A program made the position numbers and the translations under genes. 64,000 bases of DNA from Coprococcus_C hominis (GTDB taxonomy: Bacteria > Bacillota > Clostridia > Lachnospirales > Lachnospiraceae): assembly GCF_020687505.1 (NCBI RefSeq), contig NZ_JAJEQT010000007.1. One strand, written 5' to 3'. Numbering within the stretch: the first letter of the stretch is position 1; each line of letters starts with the position of its first letter. Below the pieces are notes generated by a model. It had not been told where the DNA came from. It saw nothing but the letters and a program-made list of their open reading frames with translations, and searched no databases. Below, piece by piece: positions 17,441-26,573 of this stretch.

Positions 17441-19066
17441 TTATTCTTTCACCATCTTGTCAGCATTCACATCCAGCACAGACAAGATCACCTCTGATTT
17501 TTCCAACAGCTGCTGGTACTGCTTCTGTACCTCTTTCATCCTCCGGCTGTTCTCGTCGTAGTTTTTCTGATCTAAAAATCTTGAACTTTCTTCCAATTGC
17601 AGATCGTGAATCTTACTCTCCAACAAACGAATCTGACTTTGCAGCCGCGCATGTGTCTCCACAGGAATCTCTGTGCCAAACAACTTCTTCCGCAGCATCT
17701 TTGTCATATTATACACGCAAAAACCTATAATCGTAAATGCAATTTCAAATCCGATCAGACTTGTTACCAACCGGAACCACGCTTCCCATGCCTGCATAAA
17801 AAATACATCGATCATGCCTACCGTGACAAGCAGAGACAATACGATTGCAAGCGGCGTATCAATCCACAGGACAAACCCAAGCCGTCTCCGGCTGTATTTC
17901 TTGTCCACCTGCTGATCCTCAAACTCTAATTTTGACAGATCAAACTGCAATTTTCCAATATCCTCATGCAGCACATTCGTCGTCCCCGTCTGATCCGGAC
18001 ACGCCAGAAGCTTTTCCTCGAGTTCCGCCTGTTCCTGCTCATTTGCAGCAATTTCCTGCTGCAAGGATTGCAGTCCCGCCTTTAACTGTGACTGCTGCTC
18101 CGCCCACGCCTCTGCAACCTGTGTCGGTGTGTATGTGGATAATGCCTGTTTTCCCGTCAGCTCCTGCAAGCTTGCCAACATGCCGTCCGCATATTTCTTC
18201 TTTGCCATCTGTGCCTGCTCCGTCTGCTTCTGGTCAAACGTCTGCAGACATTTACCAAATGCATTCTCCCTGTTTAATTCCTGCAACAGCTCATAATCAA
18301 ACTCCGGTTTTTCTTCCTTCTTCTCCTCAAATCTGCGCATCGCGATTGGAACAAATTTCACACTCGTCAACTGCTTGTCGATATATCCATAGATAAACCC
18401 ATGTTCTCCAGTTTCGTCCTCATTGATCGGCTCCAAACTTCCCGGATAATATACATGCTGCTTCTCAAATGCCAGATACTGATGCTTATGTCCAAGCCCG
18501 ATATACCCAAAATTTTTTCCTCCAAAATCTTCCACATCAAACGGACAAACCCTTGCACTTCCTCCATGTCCAAGAAAGATATTGACTGCCCGGAGATTTC
18601 TGGCATATACACTGTCGAAATCATTTCGTTCATTCTGCGCGCTATACTGGCAGATTCCGTAGACATCGACATTGTATTTTGCAAAATGCAGACTATCCGC
18701 GATACCTTCCGCATAGGAATTGCGCTCCGCACGCTCCCCATCCGGCACATGGTTATGAATATCCTCGCAATTGAGCAGATACGTCCGTGATACAAATTCA
18801 TAGTTCCAAAGAACACTGTCCCTGGCAAGATAATCGCACTCTCCCGTGACATACAGGATATCGGTCTTCGGCAGACGTGCCAGCTGCGTATCAACAAACA
18901 TGATATCTTCCTTCGTTGGCACATGATCAAACAGATCTCCGGTAATAAAGATCATATCCACCGGATGCAGTTCCATGTAGTCAATAAAATTTAAAAATCC
19001 GTCATACAGATACGGTGTTTCTCTTCTCGTCCCCAGATGAACATCTGCAATATGTGCAAATTTCAT
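17441..19066 (-). CDS. SbcD/YhaO-like metallophosphoesterase with coiled coil and two membrane segments
   Basis: Residues 1-250 form a calcineurin-like phosphoesterase: Asp8 and His10 in HIADVHLG, GDLFD at 43-47, and GLGHKHQY near 200. The usual GNHD motif reads GECD (75-78), so the Asn and His normally needed for metal binding and catalysis are missing. A coiled coil (about 265-385) follows, then two hydrophobic segments (about 400-425 and 440-465) and a final coiled coil. SbcD/YhaO proteins act with an SbcC/YhaN ATPase on DNA; none is next to it. The membrane part is not expected in that family. Confidence 0.75.
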   Translation of the reverse strand: MKFAHIADVHLGTRRETPYLYDGFLNFIDYMELHPVDMIFITGDLFDHVPTKEDIMFVDTQLARLPKTDILYVTGECDYLARDSVLWNYEFVSRTYLLNCEDIHNHVPDGERAERNSYAEGIADSLHFAKYNVDVYGICQYSAQNERNDFDSVYARNLRAVNIFLGHGGSARVCPFDVEDFGGKNFGYIGLGHKHQYLAFEKQHVYYPGSLEPINEDETGEHGFIYGYIDKQLTSVKFVPIAMRRFEEKKEEKPEFDYELLQELNRENAFGKCLQTFDQKQTEQAQMAKKKYADGMLASLQELTGKQALSTYTPTQVAEAWAEQQSQLKAGLQSLQQEIAANEQEQAELEEKLLACPDQTGTTNVLHEDIGKLQFDLSKLEFEDQQVDKKYSRRRLGFVLWIDTPLAIVLSLLVTVGMIDVFFMQAWEAWFRLVTSLIGFEIAFTIIGFCVYNMTKMLRKKLFGTEIPVETHARLQSQIRLLESKIHDLQLEESSRFLDQKNYDENSRRMKEVQKQYQQLLEKSEVILSVLDVNADKMVKE

Positions 19067-19210
19067 AGTATTTCTCCTTGTATAACATAACTATTGTAAT
19101 TTCATTTCTTGATCCAATTTAAAAGTATAGCATATTTTTTTATATTGCTCGCAGTTATTTTATACATATTTCCACGACGCACACTGTGCACATTATTCCG
19201 ATGTCTTGCA

Positions 19211-19259
19211 TTGTATTGAATTGTATTGAATTGTATTGAATTACATTTTGTAGTATAAT
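19211..19259 (+). repeat. Three tandem decamers forming the -35 of a promoter
   Basis: TTGTATTGAA is repeated three times exactly (19211-19220, 19221-19230, 19231-19240). The last copy supplies TTGTAT (19231-19236) that stands 17 bp from TATAAT (19254-19259), a well-formed promoter for the glycosyltransferase gene at 19344. The earlier copies place extra TTGTAT boxes at 10-bp steps. Confidence 0.7.
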
Positions 19260-19343
19260 TTATATTGATTACGGAAATCTGTATCACGGATTTTCCCATA
19301 CGACTACAATGAGATTATAAGAACACAAACAGGACATTAGTAT

Positions 19344-20516
19344 ATGGAAAAACATGCCTTATTGATTGCGAATTCCGCATCAATGATCGACCATTTTAAT
19401 AAAGATAATATCCGCATCTTACAGGATATGGGCTACACGATCTCCGTTGCTGCGAATTTTCAGGAAGGGAATTCAAGCACGGTGGAACGCATCCATGCGT
19501 TCGCAAGCGAGCTTGCTGCACAGGATATCGAGATCATCGATCTGCCGATTCCACGGAAGATCACAGAACTTGGGAAAGCGTTTAAGTCCATCCGGATTCT
19601 GAAACGCTATATGCGGAACCACCCTTGCCAGATCGTGCATACACAAACACCATTTGGCGGTGTCGTCGGTCGGCTTGCCGCGAAGAAATTCCGTAAAGAT
19701 GGCACAAAAGTAATCTACTTTGTCCACGGTTTTCACTTCTTCCGTGGTGCGGGTATCAAGAATTATCTGCTTTATTACAATGTTGAAAAATGGCTGTCCC
19801 ATGTAACAGATTGTCTGATTACCTTAAATCAGGAGGATTATCAGGCGGCGAAACGACGGTTTCATCACCCAAATGTCCATTATGTACCAGGCGTTGGCGT
19901 GGATACGGATACGATTGCTTCCATCTGTGTTGACAAAGCGGATGTATGCAGACGATTCGGTCTGCCGTCCGACAAGAAGATTATACTGACGGTTGCGGAA
20001 TTGATTCCACGTAAGAACGTAGAGACTTCGATTCGCGCATTTGCCAAGTCCAACCGTGATGATGCAATCCTTGCGATCTGTGGCAAAGGCGTTCTCGAAC
20101 CATCGTTAAAGGAACTAGCGCAGAAACTGCAGGTTGGTGACCGTGTATTTTTCGCGGGCTATCATACGGATGTGCTGGATCTGTATCACTGCGCGGATTT
20201 GTTTTTATTTACAAGCTTTCAGGAGGGATTATCCGTCGCTGTCATGCAGGCGATGGCTGCCGGACTTCCAATCATCGCTTCGGATATCCGCGGAAACCGC
20301 GATCTGCTTGCCTCAGAGCCACATACAAGCAGCAAGCATTACCTGCTTCCAACGAAGGACGCAGACGCATATGCAGCAAAAATCAATAAAATTCTCGATG
20401 ATCCGGCACTTGCACAGGCACTTGGTACGGAAAACCACGCGAACTGCAAAAAATATTTTGATATTGCACTTGTGCACAACCTTATGACTACGATTTATAC
20501 AGAGTTGACCGATTAA
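19344..20516 (+). CDS. Glycosyltransferase family 4 (EpsD/EpsF-like)
   Basis: The 390-residue protein has the GT-B fold plan: an N-terminal acceptor domain with HTQTPFGGVVGRL near residue 100 and a C-terminal donor domain with VAELIPRKNV near 220 and SFQEGLSVAVMQAMAAGLPIIASDIRGNRDLL near 300. The Glu of the latter is the retaining family-4 signature. It resembles enzymes that build exopolysaccharide repeat units. AGGA lies nine bases before the ATG. It heads a pair with a second glycosyltransferase 36 bp downstream. Confidence 0.88.
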   Translation: MEKHALLIANSASMIDHFNKDNIRILQDMGYTISVAANFQEGNSSTVERIHAFASELAAQDIEIIDLPIPRKITELGKAFKSIRILKRYMRNHPCQIVHTQTPFGGVVGRLAAKKFRKDGTKVIYFVHGFHFFRGAGIKNYLLYYNVEKWLSHVTDCLITLNQEDYQAAKRRFHHPNVHYVPGVGVDTDTIASICVDKADVCRRFGLPSDKKIILTVAELIPRKNVETSIRAFAKSNRDDAILAICGKGVLEPSLKELAQKLQVGDRVFFAGYHTDVLDLYHCADLFLFTSFQEGLSVAVMQAMAAGLPIIASDIRGNRDLLASEPHTSSKHYLLPTKDADAYAAKINKILDDPALAQALGTENHANCKKYFDIALVHNLMTTIYTELTD

Positions 20517-20552
20517 CGGTCTACGACATTGCATTTATAAAAGGAGACTATT

Positions 20553-21512
20553 ATGTATACAGTTCAGGTTCTGCTATCTACTTACAATGGCGAAACTTAC
20601 TTGAAACAACAATTAGACAGTATCTTGAATCAGAAAAATGTTGCCGTGAAGCTCTTCGTCCGCGACGACGGTTCTTCCGATGGCACCGTGGATATCCTGC
20701 GCGCCTATGCCGCGCTCCACGATAACATTTGTTACCTATGTGGCGAAAACTGCGGCGTGGTCGCTTCTTTCTTTCGTCTGTTCGAATTATCTGACCCGGA
20801 TGTGGATTTCTATGCCCTCTCCGATCAGGACGATGTGTGGGACGAAGACAAGCTTTCCATCGCCTGCCAGAAGCTTGAACAGATGCGCAAATCAAAATCC
20901 CCAAAGAAAAAGAAGAATGATTCCCAGATCCGTACATTTGCCACACCACTTCTCTACTGTTGTGATGCCTGGAACACGGACGATGCACTGAACCTGCTTC
21001 CGGAGTCTATGCAGACCGCAGGCAAAGAGCTGGTTCCAGATTTCCGGAACGCATTGATTGAGAACATCGCACGCGGTGCCAGTATCGTATTTAACCAGGC
21101 ACTTATGTCTTATATCCGGATCAGCATGCCTCAGGATATCTATATGCACGATTGGTGGCTCTATCTCGTTGCTTCATGCTTCGGCGAAGTCTGCTATGAC
21201 AGCGCAGCGCACTACAAGTACCGTCAGCATGCGGGAAATGCGCTCGGTGCAGCAGCCCCTTCCGGCTGTTCCAAATTCTTCCGCCGCCTGAAGCAGAGCC
21301 GTACAAATGGCGGTCACATCTCCAGACAGGCAAAATCCTTTGAACGAATCTACCATGTGCCAGAGGAGAAACAACAGTTTTTGAACATTGTAACGAAGTA
21401 TCAAGACGTGAAATCCTACCGCAAAATGGGAAAATCCGGCAAATATTTGTTCCGGCAGAATAAAAAGGATAACCGCGTCTTTCAGCTTATGTTTTATTCT
21501 AACCATTTGTAA
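20553..21512 (+). CDS. Glycosyltransferase family 2 (rhamnosyltransferase-like)
   Basis: The 319-residue protein starts with the GT-A donor site VQVLLSTYNGETYLKQQLDSI and VRDDGSSDGT, then has YALSDQDDVWDEDK with the metal-binding DQDD. The middle and end (IYMHDWWLYLVASCFG) resemble alpha-rhamnosyl- or related sugar transferases. A family-4 enzyme precedes it. AAAGGAGA lies eight bases before the start. The sugar transferred is unknown. Confidence 0.85.
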   Translation: MYTVQVLLSTYNGETYLKQQLDSILNQKNVAVKLFVRDDGSSDGTVDILRAYAALHDNICYLCGENCGVVASFFRLFELSDPDVDFYALSDQDDVWDEDKLSIACQKLEQMRKSKSPKKKKNDSQIRTFATPLLYCCDAWNTDDALNLLPESMQTAGKELVPDFRNALIENIARGASIVFNQALMSYIRISMPQDIYMHDWWLYLVASCFGEVCYDSAAHYKYRQHAGNALGAAAPSGCSKFFRRLKQSRTNGGHISRQAKSFERIYHVPEEKQQFLNIVTKYQDVKSYRKMGKSGKYLFRQNKKDNRVFQLMFYSNHL

Positions 21513-21608
21513 TTGACTTCGTTTTCCTTTTCGTTTATAATGATTTTTGAATTTTTCTAAAGCAAAAAGAATGATAATATAAAAATCAAACGGAAAGAGG
21601 AATGAGCT

Positions 21609-23219
21609 ATGGCAGTAAAGTACATTTTTGTCACTGGCGGCGTTGTATCCGGTCTCGGTAAAGGAATTACCGCGGCATCACTTGGACGTCTGTTGAAAGC
21701 GCGCGGATACAAAGTGATCAGCCAGAAATTTGATCCATATGTCAATATGGATCCAGGAACCATGAATCCGATTCAGCATGGCGAAGTATTTGTAACAGAT
21801 GACGGTGCAGAAACCGATCTGGATCTTGGACACTACGAGCGTTTTATCGATGAGAGTCTGAACAAGGGTTCTAACGTGACAACAGGAAAGGTTTACTGGA
21901 GCATCCTGAACAAGGAGCGCCGTGGCGATTTCGGCGGTCATACGGTTCAGATCATCCCTCATATTACAAATGAAATCAAAGATCGTTTCTATCGCAATCC
22001 AGATGCAAAAGACGATGAGATTGCGATCATCGAAGTTGGCGGTACTGTCGGCGATATCGAGAGCCAGCCGTACATGGAAGCCATTCGTCAGTTTCAGTTG
22101 GATGTCGGACATGAGAATTGCATCATGATCCACGTCACACTGATTCCTTACTTAAAATCATCCGGCGAACTGAAGACAAAGCCGACACAGGCAAGTGTAA
22201 AAACTTGTCAGTCACTTGGTATCCAGCCAGATATCTTGGTTTGCCGTTCCGACCTTCCGTTAGACAAAGCAATTAAAGATAAGATTGCCAGCTTCTGTAA
22301 CGTTCCTAGCGAATGTGTCATCCAGAATCTGGACGTGGATGTATTATATGAAGTGGTACTTGCTATGGAGCACGAGAAGCTTGCCGATGCGGCCTGCAAA
22401 TGCCTCCATATCCCATGTCCAAAGCCAGATCTTGACGACTGGATCACCATGGTGGACAACTGGAAGCATCCGCAAAAGAAGGTACGTGTCGCTTTAGTTG
22501 GAAAATATGTCAGCCTGCACGACGCTTACATCTCTGTTGTAGAATCCCTGAAGCATGCCGGTGTCGCACATCGTGCGGATGTTGAGATCAAGTGGGTAGA
22601 TTCCGAACTTGTAACAAAGGAAAATGTTGCAGAGATCTTAGGAGATGTATCCGGTATCTTAGTTCCAGGTGGTTTCGGCGACCGTGGTATCGAGGGTATG
22701 ATCGAGGCAATTACCTATGCACGGGAGAACAAGATTCCATACCTTGGCTTATGTCTTGGTATGCAGCTTACCATCGTGGAATTCGTAAGAAATGTTGTCG
22801 GCTATCCGGATGCGAACAGCTCCGAGTTCAACCCTAGTTCCAGCCATCAGGTCATCCATATCATGCCTGACCAGAATGGTGTCACAGACTTAGGCGGAAC
22901 ACTAAGACTTGGTTCTTATCCTTGTGTACTTGATAAGAGTTCAAAAGCATACCAGTTATATGGTACGGACCACATCAACGAACGTCACAGACATCGTTAT
23001 GAGGTAAACAACGATTATAGAAAGGTTCTGACCGATCACGGCATGCTCCTGTCTGGTTTATCTCCAGATGGTCATATCGTAGAAATGATCGAGCTTCCAG
23101 ATCACCCTTGGTTTATCGGAACACAGGCGCATCCAGAGTTTAAGAGTCGTCCTAACAAAGCTCATCCATTATTCTTAGGATTTGTTGGCGCTGCGATTGC
23201 ACATTCTGAGGAAGCATGA
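21609..23219 (+). CDS. pyrG: CTP synthase
   Basis: PyrG makes CTP from UTP, ATP and glutamine. The 536-residue protein has the synthase domain (FVTGGVVSGLGKG at the start, EVGGTVGDIES near 140) and a class I glutamine amidotransferase domain (VPGGFGDRG near 350, nucleophile Cys in YLGLCLGMQ near 380, and the HPEF dyad near 510). Length and order are standard. GGAAAGAGG precedes the ATG. Confidence 0.98.
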   Translation: MAVKYIFVTGGVVSGLGKGITAASLGRLLKARGYKVISQKFDPYVNMDPGTMNPIQHGEVFVTDDGAETDLDLGHYERFIDESLNKGSNVTTGKVYWSILNKERRGDFGGHTVQIIPHITNEIKDRFYRNPDAKDDEIAIIEVGGTVGDIESQPYMEAIRQFQLDVGHENCIMIHVTLIPYLKSSGELKTKPTQASVKTCQSLGIQPDILVCRSDLPLDKAIKDKIASFCNVPSECVIQNLDVDVLYEVVLAMEHEKLADAACKCLHIPCPKPDLDDWITMVDNWKHPQKKVRVALVGKYVSLHDAYISVVESLKHAGVAHRADVEIKWVDSELVTKENVAEILGDVSGILVPGGFGDRGIEGMIEAITYARENKIPYLGLCLGMQLTIVEFVRNVVGYPDANSSEFNPSSSHQVIHIMPDQNGVTDLGGTLRLGSYPCVLDKSSKAYQLYGTDHINERHRHRYEVNNDYRKVLTDHGMLLSGLSPDGHIVEMIELPDHPWFIGTQAHPEFKSRPNKAHPLFLGFVGAAIAHSEEA

Positions 23220-23286
23220 TATACTAACTCCTGTCGGCAAACAGATTTGTGACACAAAAGAAAAAGAAAGGTTTTCACACCCCCTT

Positions 23287-23925
23287 ATGAAGGCAGGAAA
23301 ATTCATCAGAAAATATAACCACATATGGACACTACTCTACATCGTTTTCTACATGCCATGGTTTATGTGGCTGGAAAAGACAGTAACTACGGATTTTCAT
23401 CTTGTATCGATGCCAATCGACTACAAGATTCCGTTCTGTGAATATTTTATTATTCCGTATTTTATGTGGTTTTTGTTCGTCCCGGCGATTGTCGGCTATG
23501 AATTTTTCTATTCCAAGAAAGAATATTATCAATGCTGTGCGTATCTGTTCAGCGGCATGACGATTTTCCTGATCATCTGCACCATCTGGCACAATGGTCT
23601 GGATCTGCGGCAGGATATCTCCTACAACAATAACCTGTGTGCAAAACTCGTCAAGATGCTGTATAAGACAGACACAAGCACGAACGTATTCCCAAGTCTG
23701 CACGTATTTAACACACTTGGTTGTCTCGTTGCCCTGTACAGGAGCAAGGGCATGAAAGATAAAACATGGATCAAGGTAATCGCAACAATCATCGGCATCC
23801 TGATCATCTTATCTACCATGTTTTTGAAGCAGCATTCCGTATGGGATGTCATCGGTGCATTTGCGCTGGCAGCAATCCTCTATCCGATTGTCTATGTAAT
23901 CCCTTGGGGCAGAAAGAAACAATGA
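23287..23925 (+). CDS. PAP2-family membrane phosphatase
   Basis: The 212-residue protein has about six membrane helices and two of the three PAP2 motifs: NVFPSLHVFN (PSxH) near residue 135 and LKQHSVWDVIGAF near 185. The first motif, K-x6-RP, is not evident, as in Aur1-like subfamilies. Substrates are usually lipid phosphates. The ATG at 23287 is chosen because the first helix follows; a longer frame to 23182 would overlap pyrG and lacks a good ribosome-binding site. It may be co-transcribed with pyrG. Confidence 0.75.
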   Translation: MKAGKFIRKYNHIWTLLYIVFYMPWFMWLEKTVTTDFHLVSMPIDYKIPFCEYFIIPYFMWFLFVPAIVGYEFFYSKKEYYQCCAYLFSGMTIFLIICTIWHNGLDLRQDISYNNNLCAKLVKMLYKTDTSTNVFPSLHVFNTLGCLVALYRSKGMKDKTWIKVIATIIGILIILSTMFLKQHSVWDVIGAFALAAILYPIVYVIPWGRKKQ

Positions 23926-23934
23926 TAAATAAAA

Positions 23935-23975
23935 AATTCCGAAGTCTGATATAAACAAACTTCGGAATTTTTTTA
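23935..23975. terminator. Bidirectional terminator
   Basis: AATTCCGAAGT pairs with ACTTCGGAATT, with A-rich sequence before and T7 after. It separates two convergent genes and can serve both. Confidence 0.88.
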
Positions 23976-23980
23976 TTTGT

Positions 23981-25009
23981 CTAATTAAATCCAAACAACT
24001 TCTGGAACAGACGATATCCGGTTCTTGCAAACCATCTGCCCGTTGGTCCGTGCAGATTGAATGTGATTCCAAACAACGTTGTTCGAAGCTCCTTGTATAA
24101 TTCTGCATCCGTATCCTTCAGATACTTCCACAGCTCTTTTTTCTTCTTATACAGCTCCTTGTCCTTCGATACAACACAGATACTCGATGCAACACACATC
24201 ATCATATCTAAGTACTGGAACAGGAAACGGTACATCTGTGGAGGGAGTTCTTTTCGGTTCTCACTGAAAAACTGGATCAGCGTCCGATTGACAAGCATCT
24301 GCTGATCGATCCGCTTCATCATCGTCTTTTCATTGACCGACTGTCCTTCTCTGCCAATATAATAGTGATACAAGTCGACATTTAAGTACATCAGCTTCTT
24401 CACATGGATCATCGGTTCAAAGATATAGAGATTATCCACATAAAATGTATGCTTCGGAAGCTGCAGTCCGCAGTCCTTCAGCAGCTGTGTCCGGTAAATC
24501 ACCGAATGCATCAATACATACTGAAACTTGTTGAACCGAATCCGGCTGTCTTCCCAGCTTATGATCCGTTTCTCCGGCAAAGCACCATGATAACGCATGA
24601 CACGCTTCTTCCGGCGTTCCACCTTATCATAGATATAGTTGGAGAGCAGGACATCTAAATCCTTCTCATCTTCCACAAGCTTCTTCAAGACCTTCAACAC
24701 CTGCTTATAGGCTTCTTTATCAAGCCAGTCATCACTGTCAACGACCTTGAAATAGACTCCGGTTGCATGAGCGATACCGGTATTCACCGCATCGCCATGC
24801 CCACCATTTTCTTTATGAATTGCCTTTACGATCGTCGGATATTTCTCCGCATAGGCATCTGCGATCTTCGCGGTGTCGTCTGTAGATCCATCATCCACAA
24901 TCAGTATTTCTACCAGTTCGCCACCAAGCAATGCGTGATCCACGCACTTCTTCATATAGTCCTGCGAATTATAGCAGGGAATTGTGATGGTTAATATTTT
25001 TTTATTCAT
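23981..25009 (-). CDS. Glycosyltransferase family 2
   Basis: The 342-residue protein has the GT-A start LTITIPCYNSQDYMKKCVDH, EILIVDDGSTDDT, and KENGGHGDAVNTGIAHA followed by VVDSDDWLD, the DxD metal site. The C-terminal half is helical without clear membrane segments. It is of the type that adds a single sugar to a surface polysaccharide or protein. It lies 3 bp downstream of ilvE, so it may be co-transcribed with it, which would be an odd pairing. Confidence 0.85.
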   Translation of the reverse strand: MNKKILTITIPCYNSQDYMKKCVDHALLGGELVEILIVDDGSTDDTAKIADAYAEKYPTIVKAIHKENGGHGDAVNTGIAHATGVYFKVVDSDDWLDKEAYKQVLKVLKKLVEDEKDLDVLLSNYIYDKVERRKKRVMRYHGALPEKRIISWEDSRIRFNKFQYVLMHSVIYRTQLLKDCGLQLPKHTFYVDNLYIFEPMIHVKKLMYLNVDLYHYYIGREGQSVNEKTMMKRIDQQMLVNRTLIQFFSENRKELPPQMYRFLFQYLDMMMCVASSICVVSKDKELYKKKKELWKYLKDTDAELYKELRTTLFGITFNLHGPTGRWFARTGYRLFQKLFGFN

Positions 25010-25012
25010 AAA

Positions 25013-26035
25013 TTATTTGATTACCTTAATCCAGCCTTCTGGTGCCTCGATACGTCCCATCTGGATACCTGTCAGAGCGTCATACAGCTTCTTTGTATAT
25101 GGTCCCATCTCTTCCATTCCACTTGGGAAGCAGATTTCCTTGCCGTGGTCGTTAATCTTTCCAACTGGAGAGATAACTGCAGCTGTACCACACAGACCAC
25201 ACTCTGCGAAATCCTTAACCTCATCGAAGTAAACCTCTCTGTGCTCCACCTTCATGCCAAGGTACTTCTCCGCAACTACCATCAATGAACGACGTGTGAT
25301 AGAAGGAAGGATACTGTCTGACTTTGGTGTTACCAATGTGCCATCCTTTGTAACGAAGATGAAGTTTGCTCCACCTGTCTCCTCTACCTTTGTACGTGTT
25401 GCAGCATCCAGATACATATTCTCAGCGAAGCCCTGATTATGTGCATCTACGATTGGATATAAGCTCATAGCGTAGTTCAATCCAGCCTTGATATGACCTG
25501 TTCCATGAGGTGCTGCACGGTCATAATCACTGACACGGATTACGATTGGCTTTGCACCGCCCTTGAAGTAAGGACCAACTGGTGTACAGAATACACGGAA
25601 CTGATACTCATCCGCTGGCTTTACACCGATAACCGGGTTGCTGCCGAACATATATGGACGGATGTACAGGGTTGCACCGGAACCATATGGTGGTACCCAG
25701 TCAATATTCGCCTCTACTGTCTTTACGACTGCATCAACCCACTTATCCTCCGGATATACAGGCATCTCCAGACGCTTGCAGGAATCTGCCATACGGGATG
25801 CATTTAAGTCAGGACGGAAAATCACGATCTGTCCCTTCTCTGTTGTATATGCTTTCAAACCTTCAAAACAGGTCTGTGCATACTGAAGAACTCCGGCACA
25901 CTCACTCAGATTAACTGTTGCATCCTCGGTCAGTACACCATCATCCCATGCACCGTTCTTATAGTTTGATACGAAACGCTTGTCTGTCTGCACATAGCCA
26001 AAGCCGAGTGAAGACCAATCAATATTTTTGCTCAT
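25013..26035 (-). CDS. ilvE: Branched-chain amino acid aminotransferase
   Basis: IlvE catalyses the last step of valine, isoleucine and leucine synthesis with PLP. The 340-residue length and motifs (GVLQYAQTCFEGLKAY near residue 50, YIRPYMFG near 125, HIKAGLNYA near 180, EVYFDEVKDFAECGLCGTAAVISPVG near 270) match the longer eukaryote-like BCAT subgroup. No T-box is seen upstream, unlike leuA. Confidence 0.95.
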   Translation of the reverse strand: MSKNIDWSSLGFGYVQTDKRFVSNYKNGAWDDGVLTEDATVNLSECAGVLQYAQTCFEGLKAYTTEKGQIVIFRPDLNASRMADSCKRLEMPVYPEDKWVDAVVKTVEANIDWVPPYGSGATLYIRPYMFGSNPVIGVKPADEYQFRVFCTPVGPYFKGGAKPIVIRVSDYDRAAPHGTGHIKAGLNYAMSLYPIVDAHNQGFAENMYLDAATRTKVEETGGANFIFVTKDGTLVTPKSDSILPSITRRSLMVVAEKYLGMKVEHREVYFDEVKDFAECGLCGTAAVISPVGKINDHGKEICFPSGMEEMGPYTKKLYDALTGIQMGRIEAPEGWIKVIK

Positions 26036-26165
26036 GATTTATTACTTCCTTTCCCTCATGCGTATTATCTGCCCTTTATTTTACCACTCATATGTAATTA
26101 TGCAAGCAGAAAATAACATAATCGAGCGTTTTCACTTGTTTTTACTGTTCAATATACTTATTATA

Positions 26166-26546
26166 TTATTTTTTGATTGCGATTGCTTCGATTTCAATCT
26201 TCACATCCTTTGGAAGTCTTGCAACCTCTACGCACGAACGTGCCGGACAGTCCTTCTCAAAAAATGTCGCATATACTTCATTTACTGCTGCAAAATCATT
26301 CATATCCTTGATGAATACCGTTGTCTTTATCACATGGTCTGCATCGCTGCCTGCCTCATTCAACAGCGCGATCAGGTTTCCGATTGCCTGTTTTGCCTGT
26401 GCCTTAACATCGCCTGTCTCAAGCTCGCCCGTTTCTGGAATGATTGGAATCATACCTGATGTATAAATCATATCTCCAACTGCAATTGCCTGTGAATATG
26501 GTCCGATTGCGGCTGGTGCCTTTGGTGTCTGAATCACTGTCTTCAT
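26166..26546 (-). CDS. ridA: RidA family reactive intermediate deaminase
   Basis: RidA hydrolyses reactive 2-aminoacrylate and related enamines. The 126-residue protein has IGPYSQAIAVGD, YTSGMIPI and the C-terminal ARSCVEVARLPKDVKIEIEAIA with the catalytic Arg. Its closeness to ilvE and serine dehydratase fits a role against the by-products of PLP enzymes. It stands alone between ilvE and the S1 protein. Confidence 0.95.
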   Translation of the reverse strand: MKTVIQTPKAPAAIGPYSQAIAVGDMIYTSGMIPIIPETGELETGDVKAQAKQAIGNLIALLNEAGSDADHVIKTTVFIKDMNDFAAVNEVYATFFEKDCPARSCVEVARLPKDVKIEIEAIAIKK

Positions 26547-26573
26547 AATATAAGTACCTCCTATAAATGTTAT

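Noticed and set aside
23182..23286. Longer N-terminus of the PAP2 protein overlapping pyrG
   Set aside because: The extra 35 residues overlap the conserved pyrG end, are not membrane-like and have no ribosome-binding site.
26036..26165. T-box or other leader before ilvE
   Set aside because: No GGTACCGCG-type T-box sequence and no terminator stem were found in the 130 bp upstream of the gene.
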